A DNA stretch of 64,000 nt from Evansella tamaricis (GTDB lineage Bacteria; Bacillota; Bacilli; Bacillales; Salisediminibacteriaceae), in NCBI RefSeq assembly GCF_019042215.1, contig NZ_JAHQCS010000186.1:1-64000 (forward strand), written 5' to 3'. Position numbers and translations under genes: made by a program. Positions 15,251 through 23,597 of the stretch are shown here, piece after piece (the stretch's first letter is position 1; each line of letters begins with the position of its first letter). Under the pieces are notes generated by a model, which saw only the letters and a list, made by a program, of their open reading frames with translations, did not search any database and was not told the origin of the DNA.

Positions 15251-17551
15251 TTAAATATATGGTGTTTCGTGTTTAACTTTCAACGTTTTCCAGCGTCGTT
15301 CTACTTCCGTTTCAAAATCCTTTAAAATGTACTCATTTTCTGGTTTAAGCATATGTTTTGTTTTCCCCATATATTTCAACCATTCTGGTAGATCAATTCG
15401 TTTATTTTTTGTCTCCGGGTTATACGTGATCGTTGTTTCTCCACGCTCCACTTCATAAAGTGGGAAGAAGCAGGAATCTACCGCCGCTTTCATGATCACT
15501 TCCCCGTCGCGATCCTCAGACTTCCAGTTTAGCGGACACGTAATAAGGATTTTCCCGTAAACAAGGCCTTCATTTTGCGCATACCACTGGGCTTTTGCAG
15601 CCTTTTTGATTAAATCTTGAGGGAATGCTTCCGTTCCTGTAAAAACATAAGGAATATTAGTAGCTGCCATAATTTGAGCTGTATCTTTATGGTGGAACGC
15701 TTTCCCTGGCTTATTCTTTCCTACCGTTGTGGTACTTGTCATGTGACCAATTGGTGTGGAGTAAGACATCTGCGATCCAGTATTCATGTACCCCTCATTG
15801 TCATACTCCAGAATAATCATTTTATGGTTTCTTAAAGCAGTCCCAACAGCAGAGCCCATTCCAATATCCATGCCACCGTCACCGGTAATCATGACAAAAG
15901 TAAAGTCATCATTAATGTCTACTTCACCGCGGTCTTTCATTTCAAAGAACGCTTCCAATGTTCCGGATAACGTAGCAGGGCCATTTTGGAATAAGTTGTG
16001 AATAAATGGTTGTTTATGTGAGCTGTAAGGATATGCAGTCGTTACAACGTACCCACAGCCTGTATGTAGTAGGATGACAGCATCTCCTTCTATTCCTTTG
16101 AAGAAGAGTTCTAATCCAGGGAAAATCCCACAACCTGGACAAGCTCCGTGCCCAGAAGCAAACCGTTTTGGCTTTTGAGTCAACTGACGGAGTGGGGGAA
16201 TACGGACTTTTAATTTGCCCGATTCTTCGTCTTCTGTCACTTTGATTAAGCCTGTTTTATACGTGTCACCAGTCTGAGGTTCTATCACTTGTTGCAACTG
16301 TTTTTCCGGATCCCCTGCAACGTGTCCATAGTAATCAAATGGTTTTTCCGCATATCCAAGTTCTAATGCATTGATTGCCATTTTGAAAAAGTTTTCTGCG
16401 TCATCTGCATAAAAGTCTTTCCCTCCAAGTCCAAATACACGACTTAAAACAATCGTCTGATTCTCTTTATCCTCTTGAAGAGCAGATTTCACTTCATGGG
16501 TTAAGTTTGCACCATTTCCACCGTAAGAATCAGCACGTTCTCCAATGAGTAATGCTTGGACATTCTTTAACGCCACGCGGATATCCTCAGACGGAAATGG
16601 CCGAATAATATTAGGGCTGAAAACTCCAGCTTTAATCCCTTTGGCACGGAGGCGGTCGACCACATCCTTTGCAGATTCCGCAGCAGAGTTTAACAGGAAG
16701 AGGGCAACTTCAGCATCCTCCATTTGGTAAAGGTCCAATATATCGTAGTTTCGGCCGGATAGTTCTTCATATTCTGCACGAATATCATTATACACATCAT
16801 AGGCACGATAAAGGGCTTCTGATTGTTGATAACTGTTGTTTAACAAGTCATCACCATTCATATGTGCTCCAATTGTAACGGGATTCTTCTTGTCAATAGA
16901 GGTGGGGAATCCTTTTGGCGCTTCTCCAACGAATCCCTGTACATCTTTACGGTCCTTGAAGTAATCTACTTTCCGTTTTTGATGTGATGTATAGAACCCA
17001 TCATAAGCAACAATCACAGGTAATCGGACATCTTCATGTTCAGACAATTTGAGAGCCATAATGTTCATATCGTAAACGGCTTGTGGTGTGCGGGCAGATA
17101 AAATAACCCAGCCTGTATTTAAAGCGTAGTATAGGTCAGAGTGATCTCCACGAATATCTAATGGTCCACTTACAGCACGGGTCACTAAGTTCATGACCAT
17201 GGGAAAACGGAGACCGGATTGTACTGGTAATTGTTCAATCATATACAGTAAACCATTGGCACTAGTAGCATTAAACACCCTTGCCCCTGTAGTGGCAGCG
17301 CCAAAGCAGATTCCTGCAGAACCATGTTCTCCGTCCGCTGCAATAAGTTCTATATCATGTAACCCCTTTGATTTCATTAAATCTAAATATTGTGCCACCT
17401 CAGTAGATGGTGTGATTGGAAAATAACCCATTACATGATAATTGATTTGAGCGGCTGCCATGGCAGCCATTTCATTACCTGATTCAAAGGTTGTCAGTTG
17501 TTCTGCACTAGTTTTCCTGTTTTGCTTCATACTTTCTTCAGTCATAGCCAT
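15251..17551 (-). CDS. 2-oxoacid:ferredoxin oxidoreductase, fused alpha-beta subunit
   Basis: 766 residues. The start is ATG 17551, which overlaps the stop of the upstream gene (TAATG) and is preceded by AGGAGGGG. Residues about 20-400 are the alpha (PorA) part, with YFPITPSTEVAQYL and RAVSGPLDIRGDHSDL. The beta (PorB) part starts near residue 465 with HGACPGCGIFPG and has the thiamine diphosphate signature GDGGMDIGMG...NEGYMNTG. The complex oxidatively decarboxylates a 2-oxoacid to acyl-CoA and reduces ferredoxin. The substrate (pyruvate or another 2-oxoacid) is not certain. The cysteines of the beta part suggest a proximal iron-sulfur cluster. Expressed with the gamma-delta gene from an FNR-type promoter. 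Confidence 0.9.
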   Translation of the reverse strand: MAMTEESMKQNRKTSAEQLTTFESGNEMAAMAAAQINYHVMGYFPITPSTEVAQYLDLMKSKGLHDIELIAADGEHGSAGICFGAATTGARVFNATSANGLLYMIEQLPVQSGLRFPMVMNLVTRAVSGPLDIRGDHSDLYYALNTGWVILSARTPQAVYDMNIMALKLSEHEDVRLPVIVAYDGFYTSHQKRKVDYFKDRKDVQGFVGEAPKGFPTSIDKKNPVTIGAHMNGDDLLNNSYQQSEALYRAYDVYNDIRAEYEELSGRNYDILDLYQMEDAEVALFLLNSAAESAKDVVDRLRAKGIKAGVFSPNIIRPFPSEDIRVALKNVQALLIGERADSYGGNGANLTHEVKSALQEDKENQTIVLSRVFGLGGKDFYADDAENFFKMAINALELGYAEKPFDYYGHVAGDPEKQLQQVIEPQTGDTYKTGLIKVTEDEESGKLKVRIPPLRQLTQKPKRFASGHGACPGCGIFPGLELFFKGIEGDAVILLHTGCGYVVTTAYPYSSHKQPFIHNLFQNGPATLSGTLEAFFEMKDRGEVDINDDFTFVMITGDGGMDIGMGSAVGTALRNHKMIILEYDNEGYMNTGSQMSYSTPIGHMTSTTTVGKNKPGKAFHHKDTAQIMAATNIPYVFTGTEAFPQDLIKKAAKAQWYAQNEGLVYGKILITCPLNWKSEDRDGEVIMKAAVDSCFFPLYEVERGETTITYNPETKNKRIDLPEWLKYMGKTKHMLKPENEYILKDFETEVERRWKTLKVKHETPYI

Positions 17552-18564
17552 TATCTGACCCCTCCTGTTACAAGTGGGAAGTTGTGCTTCACACGATTTT
17601 CTTCTGCGTAACCCATTGTTTCTTCCATGTCTTTCAGGGCATCTGTTGGACAAGCATCTACGCATTTTAAACAGCCTTTACAGAACTGATAATCAATCCC
17701 CTGTAAAAACATTTGCTTCCGTCCCCGTTTATCTTCTCCTTCTTTCCAAACAAAACATAGGTCCGGGCATACCGTATCACAGGCGGCACAGTGTATACAT
17801 TCATTTGCATGGTAAGAAGGGAGGAATCCTTGGCGTGAACCAGATAAATCTTTGAAAATACTATTAGCCTGTGCGGTAATGATTCCACCAATCGGTTGCG
17901 TTTCAAATCCCAGTATTGGCTGAACTCTTGTAAATTCTTTACTCTTGGCATTTTTCGGTGCATCATATTTTTTAAATGTAACCTCTTCAAATCCCCGCTC
18001 AAATGTACGAATATTAGGCTCTACTAAATGTGGATATTTTTTTTCGAATGTTCTTCGAATGACGTTTTTCATTTTTTCTGGGTCTAAAAAGTCCAATACG
18101 CGGTAGAGAGCACCAAGCATAGCTGTGTTTACCTTTGTTTTTTCCTGATAGGCGATGGTTAAAGCATCGACGGTAGCTAGTGTGCCGTATTCTAAGTTTA
18201 AGTCTTCTTTAACAGCATCAAATTCCCTTTTTGTATTTACGAGAACGATTCCATCTCCATCTAAACCGCTTACAACGTTAACCATTTTATAGAGTGCTTC
18301 ATGGAAAACACCAATGACATGTGGCTGTTCAATTGGTGAATGATCCCGTATTTCTGTTTCCGCATCACAAAACCGGACGAATGACTTCACTGGTGATCCT
18401 TTTTTCTCAGAACCATAAGATGAGAAGTTAGAACCGTTTAAACCTAGTCCCAGTACTCCTGCTTCGGCTAACATTTTCCCAGCTAAGTTTGCTCCTAGTC
18501 CGCCGATAGATTCTAGACGAATTTCGAAGAAGCCCAGCTCATTTTTCTTAGGCAAAATTGACAT
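17551..18564 (-). CDS. 2-oxoacid:ferredoxin oxidoreductase, fused gamma-delta subunit
   Basis: 337 residues. The gamma domain fills residues 1 to about 200, with the RLESIGGLGANLAGKMLAEAG nucleotide-like loop near residue 17 and SYGSEKKGSPVKSFVRF. The C-terminus from about residue 255 is a two-[4Fe-4S] ferredoxin domain: CIHCAACDTVCP and CKGCLKCVDACP. Together with the alpha-beta protein this gives a complete four-part enzyme encoded by two genes. The two reading frames overlap by one base, so translation is probably coupled. It is the first gene of the operon and its promoter carries an FNR-type box at the ideal position. Confidence 0.9.
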   Translation of the reverse strand: MSILPKKNELGFFEIRLESIGGLGANLAGKMLAEAGVLGLGLNGSNFSSYGSEKKGSPVKSFVRFCDAETEIRDHSPIEQPHVIGVFHEALYKMVNVVSGLDGDGIVLVNTKREFDAVKEDLNLEYGTLATVDALTIAYQEKTKVNTAMLGALYRVLDFLDPEKMKNVIRRTFEKKYPHLVEPNIRTFERGFEEVTFKKYDAPKNAKSKEFTRVQPILGFETQPIGGIITAQANSIFKDLSGSRQGFLPSYHANECIHCAACDTVCPDLCFVWKEGEDKRGRKQMFLQGIDYQFCKGCLKCVDACPTDALKDMEETMGYAEENRVKHNFPLVTGGVR

Positions 18565-18607
18565 GTAACATCCCCCTCATAAGAAAAGTACCAAAATCCC
18601 TAAGGGC

Positions 18608-18649
18608 ATTATAATGAATTCAGTAAATTTATGTAGTGATAAAAATCAC
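18608..18649 (-). promoter_or_regulatory. FNR-type activated promoter of the ferredoxin oxidoreductase operon
   Basis: The box GTGATAAAAATCAC (18636-18649), followed by A, matches GTGA-N6-TCAC. On the minus strand a perfect TATAAT (18613-18608) lies with its centre 32 bp from the box centre, placing the box at -41.5 from a start near 18601. The spacing is identical to that at scdA. Confidence 0.75.
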
Positions 18650-18852
18650 ATTTAGCCATAATGTTATTAAACAATAGACTAATACACTCTTATTTCTGAT
18701 GAAAAAAACTTGATATATTAAGGTATTATGACAGAATTTTGATATAGTACAGTATGAGTGTTTTTGTAGAAACAGATTAGCAATTTACAGGGGAGTTCAA
18801 ATATCTGAAAGAAGGGGAGGGAGGCGAGAAGCTTTGCGTGCCTAAAAATAAT

Positions 18853-18882
18853 AAAGAGGGTGTCACTTAGGACACCCTTGAT
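18853..18882 (-). terminator. Terminator of the NlpC/P60 gene
   Basis: On the minus strand AGGGTGTC pairs with GACACCCT around TAAGT and is followed by a T-containing tract; it lies about 15 bp past the stop codon. Confidence 0.8.
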
Positions 18883-18894
18883 CTCATTAGTATT

Positions 18895-20280
18895 CTAATA
18901 TGTTCTTGCACCAAGATAACGGTTGCTCCAATACGAATCACTTATGGAATTGATGGAGACACCAGAAGATGTTCCAGTATGGATAAATTGGCCATCACCG
19001 AGATATATCCCGGCATGGGAAGGGCCTTTTTTATATGTTTCAAAGAAAACAAAGTCTCCTCTTTTTGGTTCCGAAACAGAGGATGTTACATTCCAAATAT
19101 CAGCGACAGACCGTGGGAGACTTATTCCAGCCTGATTATACAAATAGACAAGAAATCCGCTGCAGTCAAAGCCAGAAGGTGAGGTTCCTCCCCAAACATA
19201 TGGAGATCCAATCAACCCTTTTGCCATTGAAATAATTCCCTCTGTACTGGAATCGGAGACGCTAGCTTGATTGTTACTGGAGCTGGTAGTTTGAGTAGAA
19301 GTATTGGATTGACTTGCTGCCCTTTGTGCAGCAGCTTCCCGTACTGCTGCAATCTCAGCTAAATCATTTGATTTGAGGAAATTAAACACTTGTTCTCCAG
19401 CTAAACCATCTACAGAAAGGTTTTGTTCTTGTTGTAATAAGCGCACCGCCTGATGGGTACCATTACCGAATACACCGTCAATTGCTCCCCTATAATACCC
19501 TGCTTTCTTTAAGAGTTCCTGCAATGTCTCAATATCCTTATGTTTATCCCCACGTTGAAAATAATTTCTTTTCTCCTCTTTTTTCTTTTCATTGAAATGC
19601 TGTTGTGCAATATATACAGTTTCCATATAATTGGGGTGATAAATATCGGAATACTCTTCGGAATCTTCCTGATCTGTGTCTACGATGTGTTTTGTTCCAA
19701 CGAGGTGGGCAATTGTTTCTTCCCCTACAATTCCATTAATGGTTAAACCATGATCTTTTTGATAATGTTTTACAGCTTCCTTTGTTTTAGGTCCAAACAT
19801 TCCATCGGTGTCATGTACATAATATCCTAATTCTTTTAAGTATGATTGAATCGTCTCCACTTTTGGCCCTTCATCGTTAAGGTATAATTCCGTTCCCTCA
19901 GGCCATACACTTTGAATGGAGTCGATATCAATTTCTAGTACGTTTTCTATTTCTGATCGAACTAATCGTAGTGGGGGGGACTCTTTAATTGAATCCTTAA
20001 CAATGGTTCCAGATTTCCGTTCACTTAATGATGACACCGTTCGTAACGTTTCATTCGGTTTGGATTGGAATCCAGATACTTGCTGAGTGGAATGAAACAT
20101 TGGTATAGTCTGAGCATAGGGACTAATTTGCGGCTGAACGGAATTCGACAATGGGAAATGATCCGGTGGATTCAGACTTTGTTGCTGAGACTGTCCTGAG
20201 AGTACTGGTGCTAGTGCCACAGCTGCTACAGAACTGACAATGACTTTTCCTTTGTGGTCTTTCCAATTTCTAATTGACAT
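18895..20280 (-). CDS. Secreted NlpC/P60 endopeptidase with two peptidoglycan-binding domains
   Basis: 461 residues from ATG 20280, preceded by GGGAGGTAG. Residues about 15-35 form a hydrophobic export segment (VIVSSVAAVALAPVLSG). Two PG_binding_1 repeats follow: GPKVETIQSYLKELGYYVHD and KDIETLQELLKKAGYYRGA. After a Ser/Gln/Thr-rich linker, the NlpC/P60 domain fills the last 115 residues with catalytic Cys in SGFDCSGFLVY and His in PSHAGIYLG and FIHTG. The family cuts gamma-D-glutamyl to diamino acid bonds in wall peptides. The gene is monocistronic with its own terminator. Precise paralogue identity is not claimed. Confidence 0.9.
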   Translation of the reverse strand: MSIRNWKDHKGKVIVSSVAAVALAPVLSGQSQQQSLNPPDHFPLSNSVQPQISPYAQTIPMFHSTQQVSGFQSKPNETLRTVSSLSERKSGTIVKDSIKESPPLRLVRSEIENVLEIDIDSIQSVWPEGTELYLNDEGPKVETIQSYLKELGYYVHDTDGMFGPKTKEAVKHYQKDHGLTINGIVGEETIAHLVGTKHIVDTDQEDSEEYSDIYHPNYMETVYIAQQHFNEKKKEEKRNYFQRGDKHKDIETLQELLKKAGYYRGAIDGVFGNGTHQAVRLLQQEQNLSVDGLAGEQVFNFLKSNDLAEIAAVREAAAQRAASQSNTSTQTTSSSNNQASVSDSSTEGIISMAKGLIGSPYVWGGTSPSGFDCSGFLVYLYNQAGISLPRSVADIWNVTSSVSEPKRGDFVFFETYKKGPSHAGIYLGDGQFIHTGTSSGVSINSISDSYWSNRYLGARTY

Positions 20281-20450
20281 TCATTCTACCTCCCAGTCGT
20301 TCCTCCTTAGTTTAAAAAAACGTCTGCTGAAACTATATTATGTACAGTCATTAAAATTAGAACGGAAACCAAAAAAAAAGGAAAGATTGACTAGATAGTA
20401 AAACGGGAAAAGTAAAAATAAACTGATGTAAAGAAAGGAAGGATGTACTA

Positions 20451-20981
20451 ATGTTGCTTGAAGGTAAAAAAATAGTTACTGTTGTGGATGAGGAGTTTGA
20501 AGATTTAGAGTTACTCTATCCCCATTACCGATTACAAGAGGAAGGGGTAATCTCACATATTGCAGGGAAGGAAGGAGATAAAATATATGTGGGGAAATAT
20601 GGTGTTCCAGTAAAAACAGAGTATTCCTTCGAACAAATCAATGTGGAAGAATACGATGGTATTTTAATTCCAGGGGGATGGGCTCCTGATAAATTAAGAA
20701 GATATGATGAAGTGCTTAGTATGGTTCAGTATATGGACGAGCAGAAACGGCTTATCGGCCAAATATGTCATGCTGGTTGGGTATTAATTTCAGCAGGAAT
20801 TCTCCAAGGGAAAAAAGTAACGAGTACCCCTGGAATTAAAGATGATATGGAAAATGCTGGAGCCATTTGGCATAATGAAGAAGTGATTATTGATGGCCAT
20901 CTTGTTTCCAGTCGTCGTCCCCCCGATTTACCAGCCTATGGGAAATCACTTGCTTCTGTACTTGGTATTCTGTCAAAATAA
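20451..20981 (+). CDS. DJ-1/PfpI family protein (type 1 glutamine amidotransferase-like)
   Basis: 176 residues, the usual length for the YraA/PfpI group. The nucleophile elbow is GQICHAGW, with Cys then His; the strand-loop GILIPGGWAPD and the DEEFEDLELLYP glutamate are in the expected places. Members act as deglycases or stress proteins that repair glyoxal-modified targets, or as intracellular proteases; the exact activity is not settled. ATG 20451 has AAAGGAAGG upstream. Downstream, the inverted repeat that should be its terminator is split by a family R repeat. Confidence 0.85.
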   Translation: MLLEGKKIVTVVDEEFEDLELLYPHYRLQEEGVISHIAGKEGDKIYVGKYGVPVKTEYSFEQINVEEYDGILIPGGWAPDKLRRYDEVLSMVQYMDEQKRLIGQICHAGWVLISAGILQGKKVTSTPGIKDDMENAGAIWHNEEVIIDGHLVSSRRPPDLPAYGKSLASVLGILSK

Positions 20982-20988
20982 AATATAA

Positions 20989-21183
20989 AAGGGCATCTGC
21001 TTTTCTTAAAAGGTAAGAAAGTATAAGTACTTGCACCTTCGGGCAAGATGTCTAGCTCCAGCGCCTACAGGCTCGGATCACTTCAGGCCTTTTCGGAAGC
21101 CAAAAAGCGGCTTCTGTCAAAGTCCTTCCAGTGACTTTCGCCCGTTACCAAGGCGCTTGCGCTTTTCTTATTCAGATGCCCTT
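20989..21183 (+). repeat. Family R dispersed repeat, nested in a split inverted repeat
   Basis: A 165-bp sequence (about 21007-21171) is highly similar to 31521-31686. It starts TAAAAGGTAAGAA and ends GGCGCTTGCGCTTTTCTTATT. It is bracketed by AAGGGCATCTG (20989-20999) and CAGATGCCCTT (21173-21183), which pair with each other like the arms of a terminator. The simplest reading is that the repeat occupies the loop of the terminator of the preceding gene. Confidence 0.85.
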
Positions 21184-21224
21184 CTCAACTTAAGTATATC
21201 TCTTTAGGAAGAGGGCTCTTACAT

Positions 21225-22190
21225 ATGGAAAAGGTATGTAAATGGATTGACAATATAAAGGATTCTGATCTGTGCTTGAGGGAAGTGAATCCACACTACC
21301 ATAATAAAGATTTGCAGAGTTATCTTTCTTATTATCGTTTTGCAACAGAAAAAATTGATGAATACCGTTGTGGTTTATTAAAAGTAAATTCTAAAAATCT
21401 GTTTATTCAATTCTTTCTAAAAGACTATTCAAAGGCTACGATCTTCCTTGTTCATGGATATTTGGACCATAGTGGCGGGTTAAGTAGGACGATTAATTTC
21501 CTTTTGGAAAATGATTATCAAGTTGTTGTGTTGGACCTGCCGGGACACGGTTTTTCAGAAGGAGAAGAAGGTGTCATTTCCAACTTTAAAGACTATTTAG
21601 TAGCTGTAGAAGAGGGGTATAGAAATATACATGAGTTCATTTCCGTTTCGCTACTCTATGGTTTTGGACATAGTACAGGAGGTGCATTGTTGTTCCATGC
21701 CGCTTCTGAAAATAAAATACAGTTAAACGGAATTATCTTAGTTGCACCTCTTTTTTACCCGTATCGGTGGAATTTGATAAAAGGGTTTTTGTTGTTTATT
21801 GGCAAATACATTCCAAGAAAAAAAAGGTCATTTAAAAAGAATTCAAATGACCGTGTGTACAGAAATTTCATTAAGCACGACCCGCTGCAAGTGAAGGTAC
21901 TTCAATCTGCATGGGTTAGGGCTATGAATGAATGGCAAGCTGATTTTACGGATTGTCCCAACTTAGATCACCCAGTTTATTTTATTCAAGGGACAAAGGA
22001 CAAAACAGTTGATTGGCAGAAAAATATTGCGTTTTATCGTAATAAGTGCAGTAAATTTCAAGTTGCCCTTTTCCAAAGGGGACGTCATCAATTATTGAAT
22101 GAGCGGGTTGAAATCAGGGAACTTGTCCATCGCCAGGTTGTTTCATTACTAAATAGTTGGTCCAATGCTTCCAAAGAACCGAAAAAATAA
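21225..22190 (+). CDS. Alpha/beta hydrolase, lysophospholipase-like
   Basis: 321 residues. The fold is recognised by the oxyanion-hole HGYLDHSGG, the nucleophile elbow GFGHSTGGALL, the acid loop QGTKDKTVDW and the catalytic His in RGRHQLLNE. The LDLPGHGFSEGEEG strand-loop is typical of monoacylglycerol lipase/lysophospholipase relatives such as YtpA. There is no signal peptide, so a cytoplasmic or membrane-surface role is likely. ATG 21225 lies after GGAAGAGGG. The last 77 bp overlap the 3' end of the convergent MFS gene, and no terminator separates them. Confidence 0.85.
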   Translation: MEKVCKWIDNIKDSDLCLREVNPHYHNKDLQSYLSYYRFATEKIDEYRCGLLKVNSKNLFIQFFLKDYSKATIFLVHGYLDHSGGLSRTINFLLENDYQVVVLDLPGHGFSEGEEGVISNFKDYLVAVEEGYRNIHEFISVSLLYGFGHSTGGALLFHAASENKIQLNGIILVAPLFYPYRWNLIKGFLLFIGKYIPRKKRSFKKNSNDRVYRNFIKHDPLQVKVLQSAWVRAMNEWQADFTDCPNLDHPVYFIQGTKDKTVDWQKNIAFYRNKCSKFQVALFQRGRHQLLNERVEIRELVHRQVVSLLNSWSNASKEPKK

Positions 22191-23289
22191 CTAACATACC
22201 TAAGAGGAATAATCCTCCTAACAGGAATGGATGACCAAAACCGTCATGCATCACCCCAGCAATAAAGGAACCAAAAACTACGCCAAGGGAGTAGGCAGCA
22301 TAAAATATTCCAAACGCTTTTCCGCGGTCACTTTTCGTAGATACTTCTACAACCATCCGGTTCATGGAAGGAAATATAAGAGAGAAACCGATACCGTAAG
22401 ATACAATAGCCAATGTGATACCATAGATAGCATCAATAAAACTTAATGAAATTAAGGCGACTCCAATTATTCCCATCCCCAAGCAGATTAATGTTTGGGG
22501 TTTATTTTTATCAAATATGTGATTAAGGGGGGTTAAAAATATCACTAAAGCCATTATTCCAAAACTGCTTAGTAAAACACCTGTAATACTGGAACTCCAT
22601 CCAAGGAGTTCCATTTTAAGTGGAAAGGCGTATGTTAATATACCCATACTCACCATTAAAGAGAATCCGCTAAAGATGGCTTGAAATAGGAGAGGGTTTT
22701 TTAATAGGCTTTGAAAATCGCTTAAGCTGACTTCCCTTCGTTCTGTTATTTTAAATGACTCTTTTAATCCAAGAAAAGCCGCAAAAGCTGTGATTAAAAA
22801 TAAAAAAGCAACAAAATAAAAAACCATTTCAATGGAATAACGTGCTGATATCATTCCTCCAAGAGCAGGTCCAATGATCGCGGCTGTACCGATACAGGCA
22901 CCTGAAAATGCCATTGATTTACCTCTTCGGTTCTTGGGAGCAATATCACCTAAATAAGCAAAAGCAGCTGGAATAAGTGCTCCACCAGCTAATCCATGAA
23001 GAAGCCTTGTAAAAAATAAAGCCCATCCGGTCTGAGCAAGTGGATACAAAAACAGTGTTATCGATACAAAGAGCATTCCATAACAGAGGATTTTTTTACG
23101 ACCGTAACGATCAATCCAGTGACCTGAAATGCCGTTGCCAATCATATTCGCTAAGGAATAGACAGCAATGATCATGCCAGTTAGAATACTGGATGCACCT
23201 AGAGATTGTGCATATGGCGAGATCACAGGTAATTGAATAAATGTATCTAAAAAAGCAACTATGATAAGGGAATAAAATAAAATTAGCAT
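22114..23289 (-). CDS. MFS transporter (multidrug-type)
   Basis: 391 residues from ATG 23289, which is preceded by GTGAGGTAACC; the frame is open to a TTG at 23346 but without a ribosome binding site. Twelve hydrophobic segments are visible. The motif-A loop GHWIDRYGRKKIL lies between TM2 and TM3, and the matching segment KSDRGKAFGIF occurs in the second half. The FTRLLHGLAGGALIPAAFAY stretch is typical of DHA1-type drug efflux carriers. Substrate unknown. The gene ends inside the neighbouring hydrolase gene (77-bp tail-to-tail overlap). Confidence 0.88.
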   Translation of the reverse strand: MLILFYSLIIVAFLDTFIQLPVISPYAQSLGASSILTGMIIAVYSLANMIGNGISGHWIDRYGRKKILCYGMLFVSITLFLYPLAQTGWALFFTRLLHGLAGGALIPAAFAYLGDIAPKNRRGKSMAFSGACIGTAAIIGPALGGMISARYSIEMVFYFVAFLFLITAFAAFLGLKESFKITERREVSLSDFQSLLKNPLLFQAIFSGFSLMVSMGILTYAFPLKMELLGWSSSITGVLLSSFGIMALVIFLTPLNHIFDKNKPQTLICLGMGIIGVALISLSFIDAIYGITLAIVSYGIGFSLIFPSMNRMVVEVSTKSDRGKAFGIFYAAYSLGVVFGSFIAGVMHDGFGHPFLLGGLFLLGMLVIFSVLWKHWTNYLVMKQPGDGQVP

Positions 23290-23434
23290 CGAATCGGTTA
23301 CCTCACTTTCACTATTATCATACACGTATTCTATTTTTTCAGCCAATGATAAATTTCAGATATATAATATTCCCTTTTGTCCACGGTGTTTACTAAATTC
23401 ATGTAAGGTTTTACTACCAAATGATCGCAAAAAA

Positions 23435-23576
23435 AGAGACTGGATACTAGTGTTTTTATTTAATGATAAATCCGAACAAAATGATAGGTGATACAATCAT
23501 TAGCTCTAGCCATATACTCTGCTATGGTTGTATACTATCGGATTTTCATTTAAACACTTGTTGTGTCCAGCCTCTT
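23435..23576. repeat. 142-bp imperfect inverted repeat
   Basis: Arms of about 40 bp (AGAGACTGGATAC... and its partner ...GTGTCCAGCCTCT) enclose a second, smaller inverted repeat (ATACAATCAT with ATGGTTGTAT). On the minus strand the outer arm runs into T7, so the structure can end transcription of the OFA gene. Its symmetry and length are those of a palindromic MITE-like sequence. It occupies most of the gap between the two transporter genes. Confidence 0.75.
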
Positions 23577-23597
23577 CATTGTATTAACGGAAATTAA

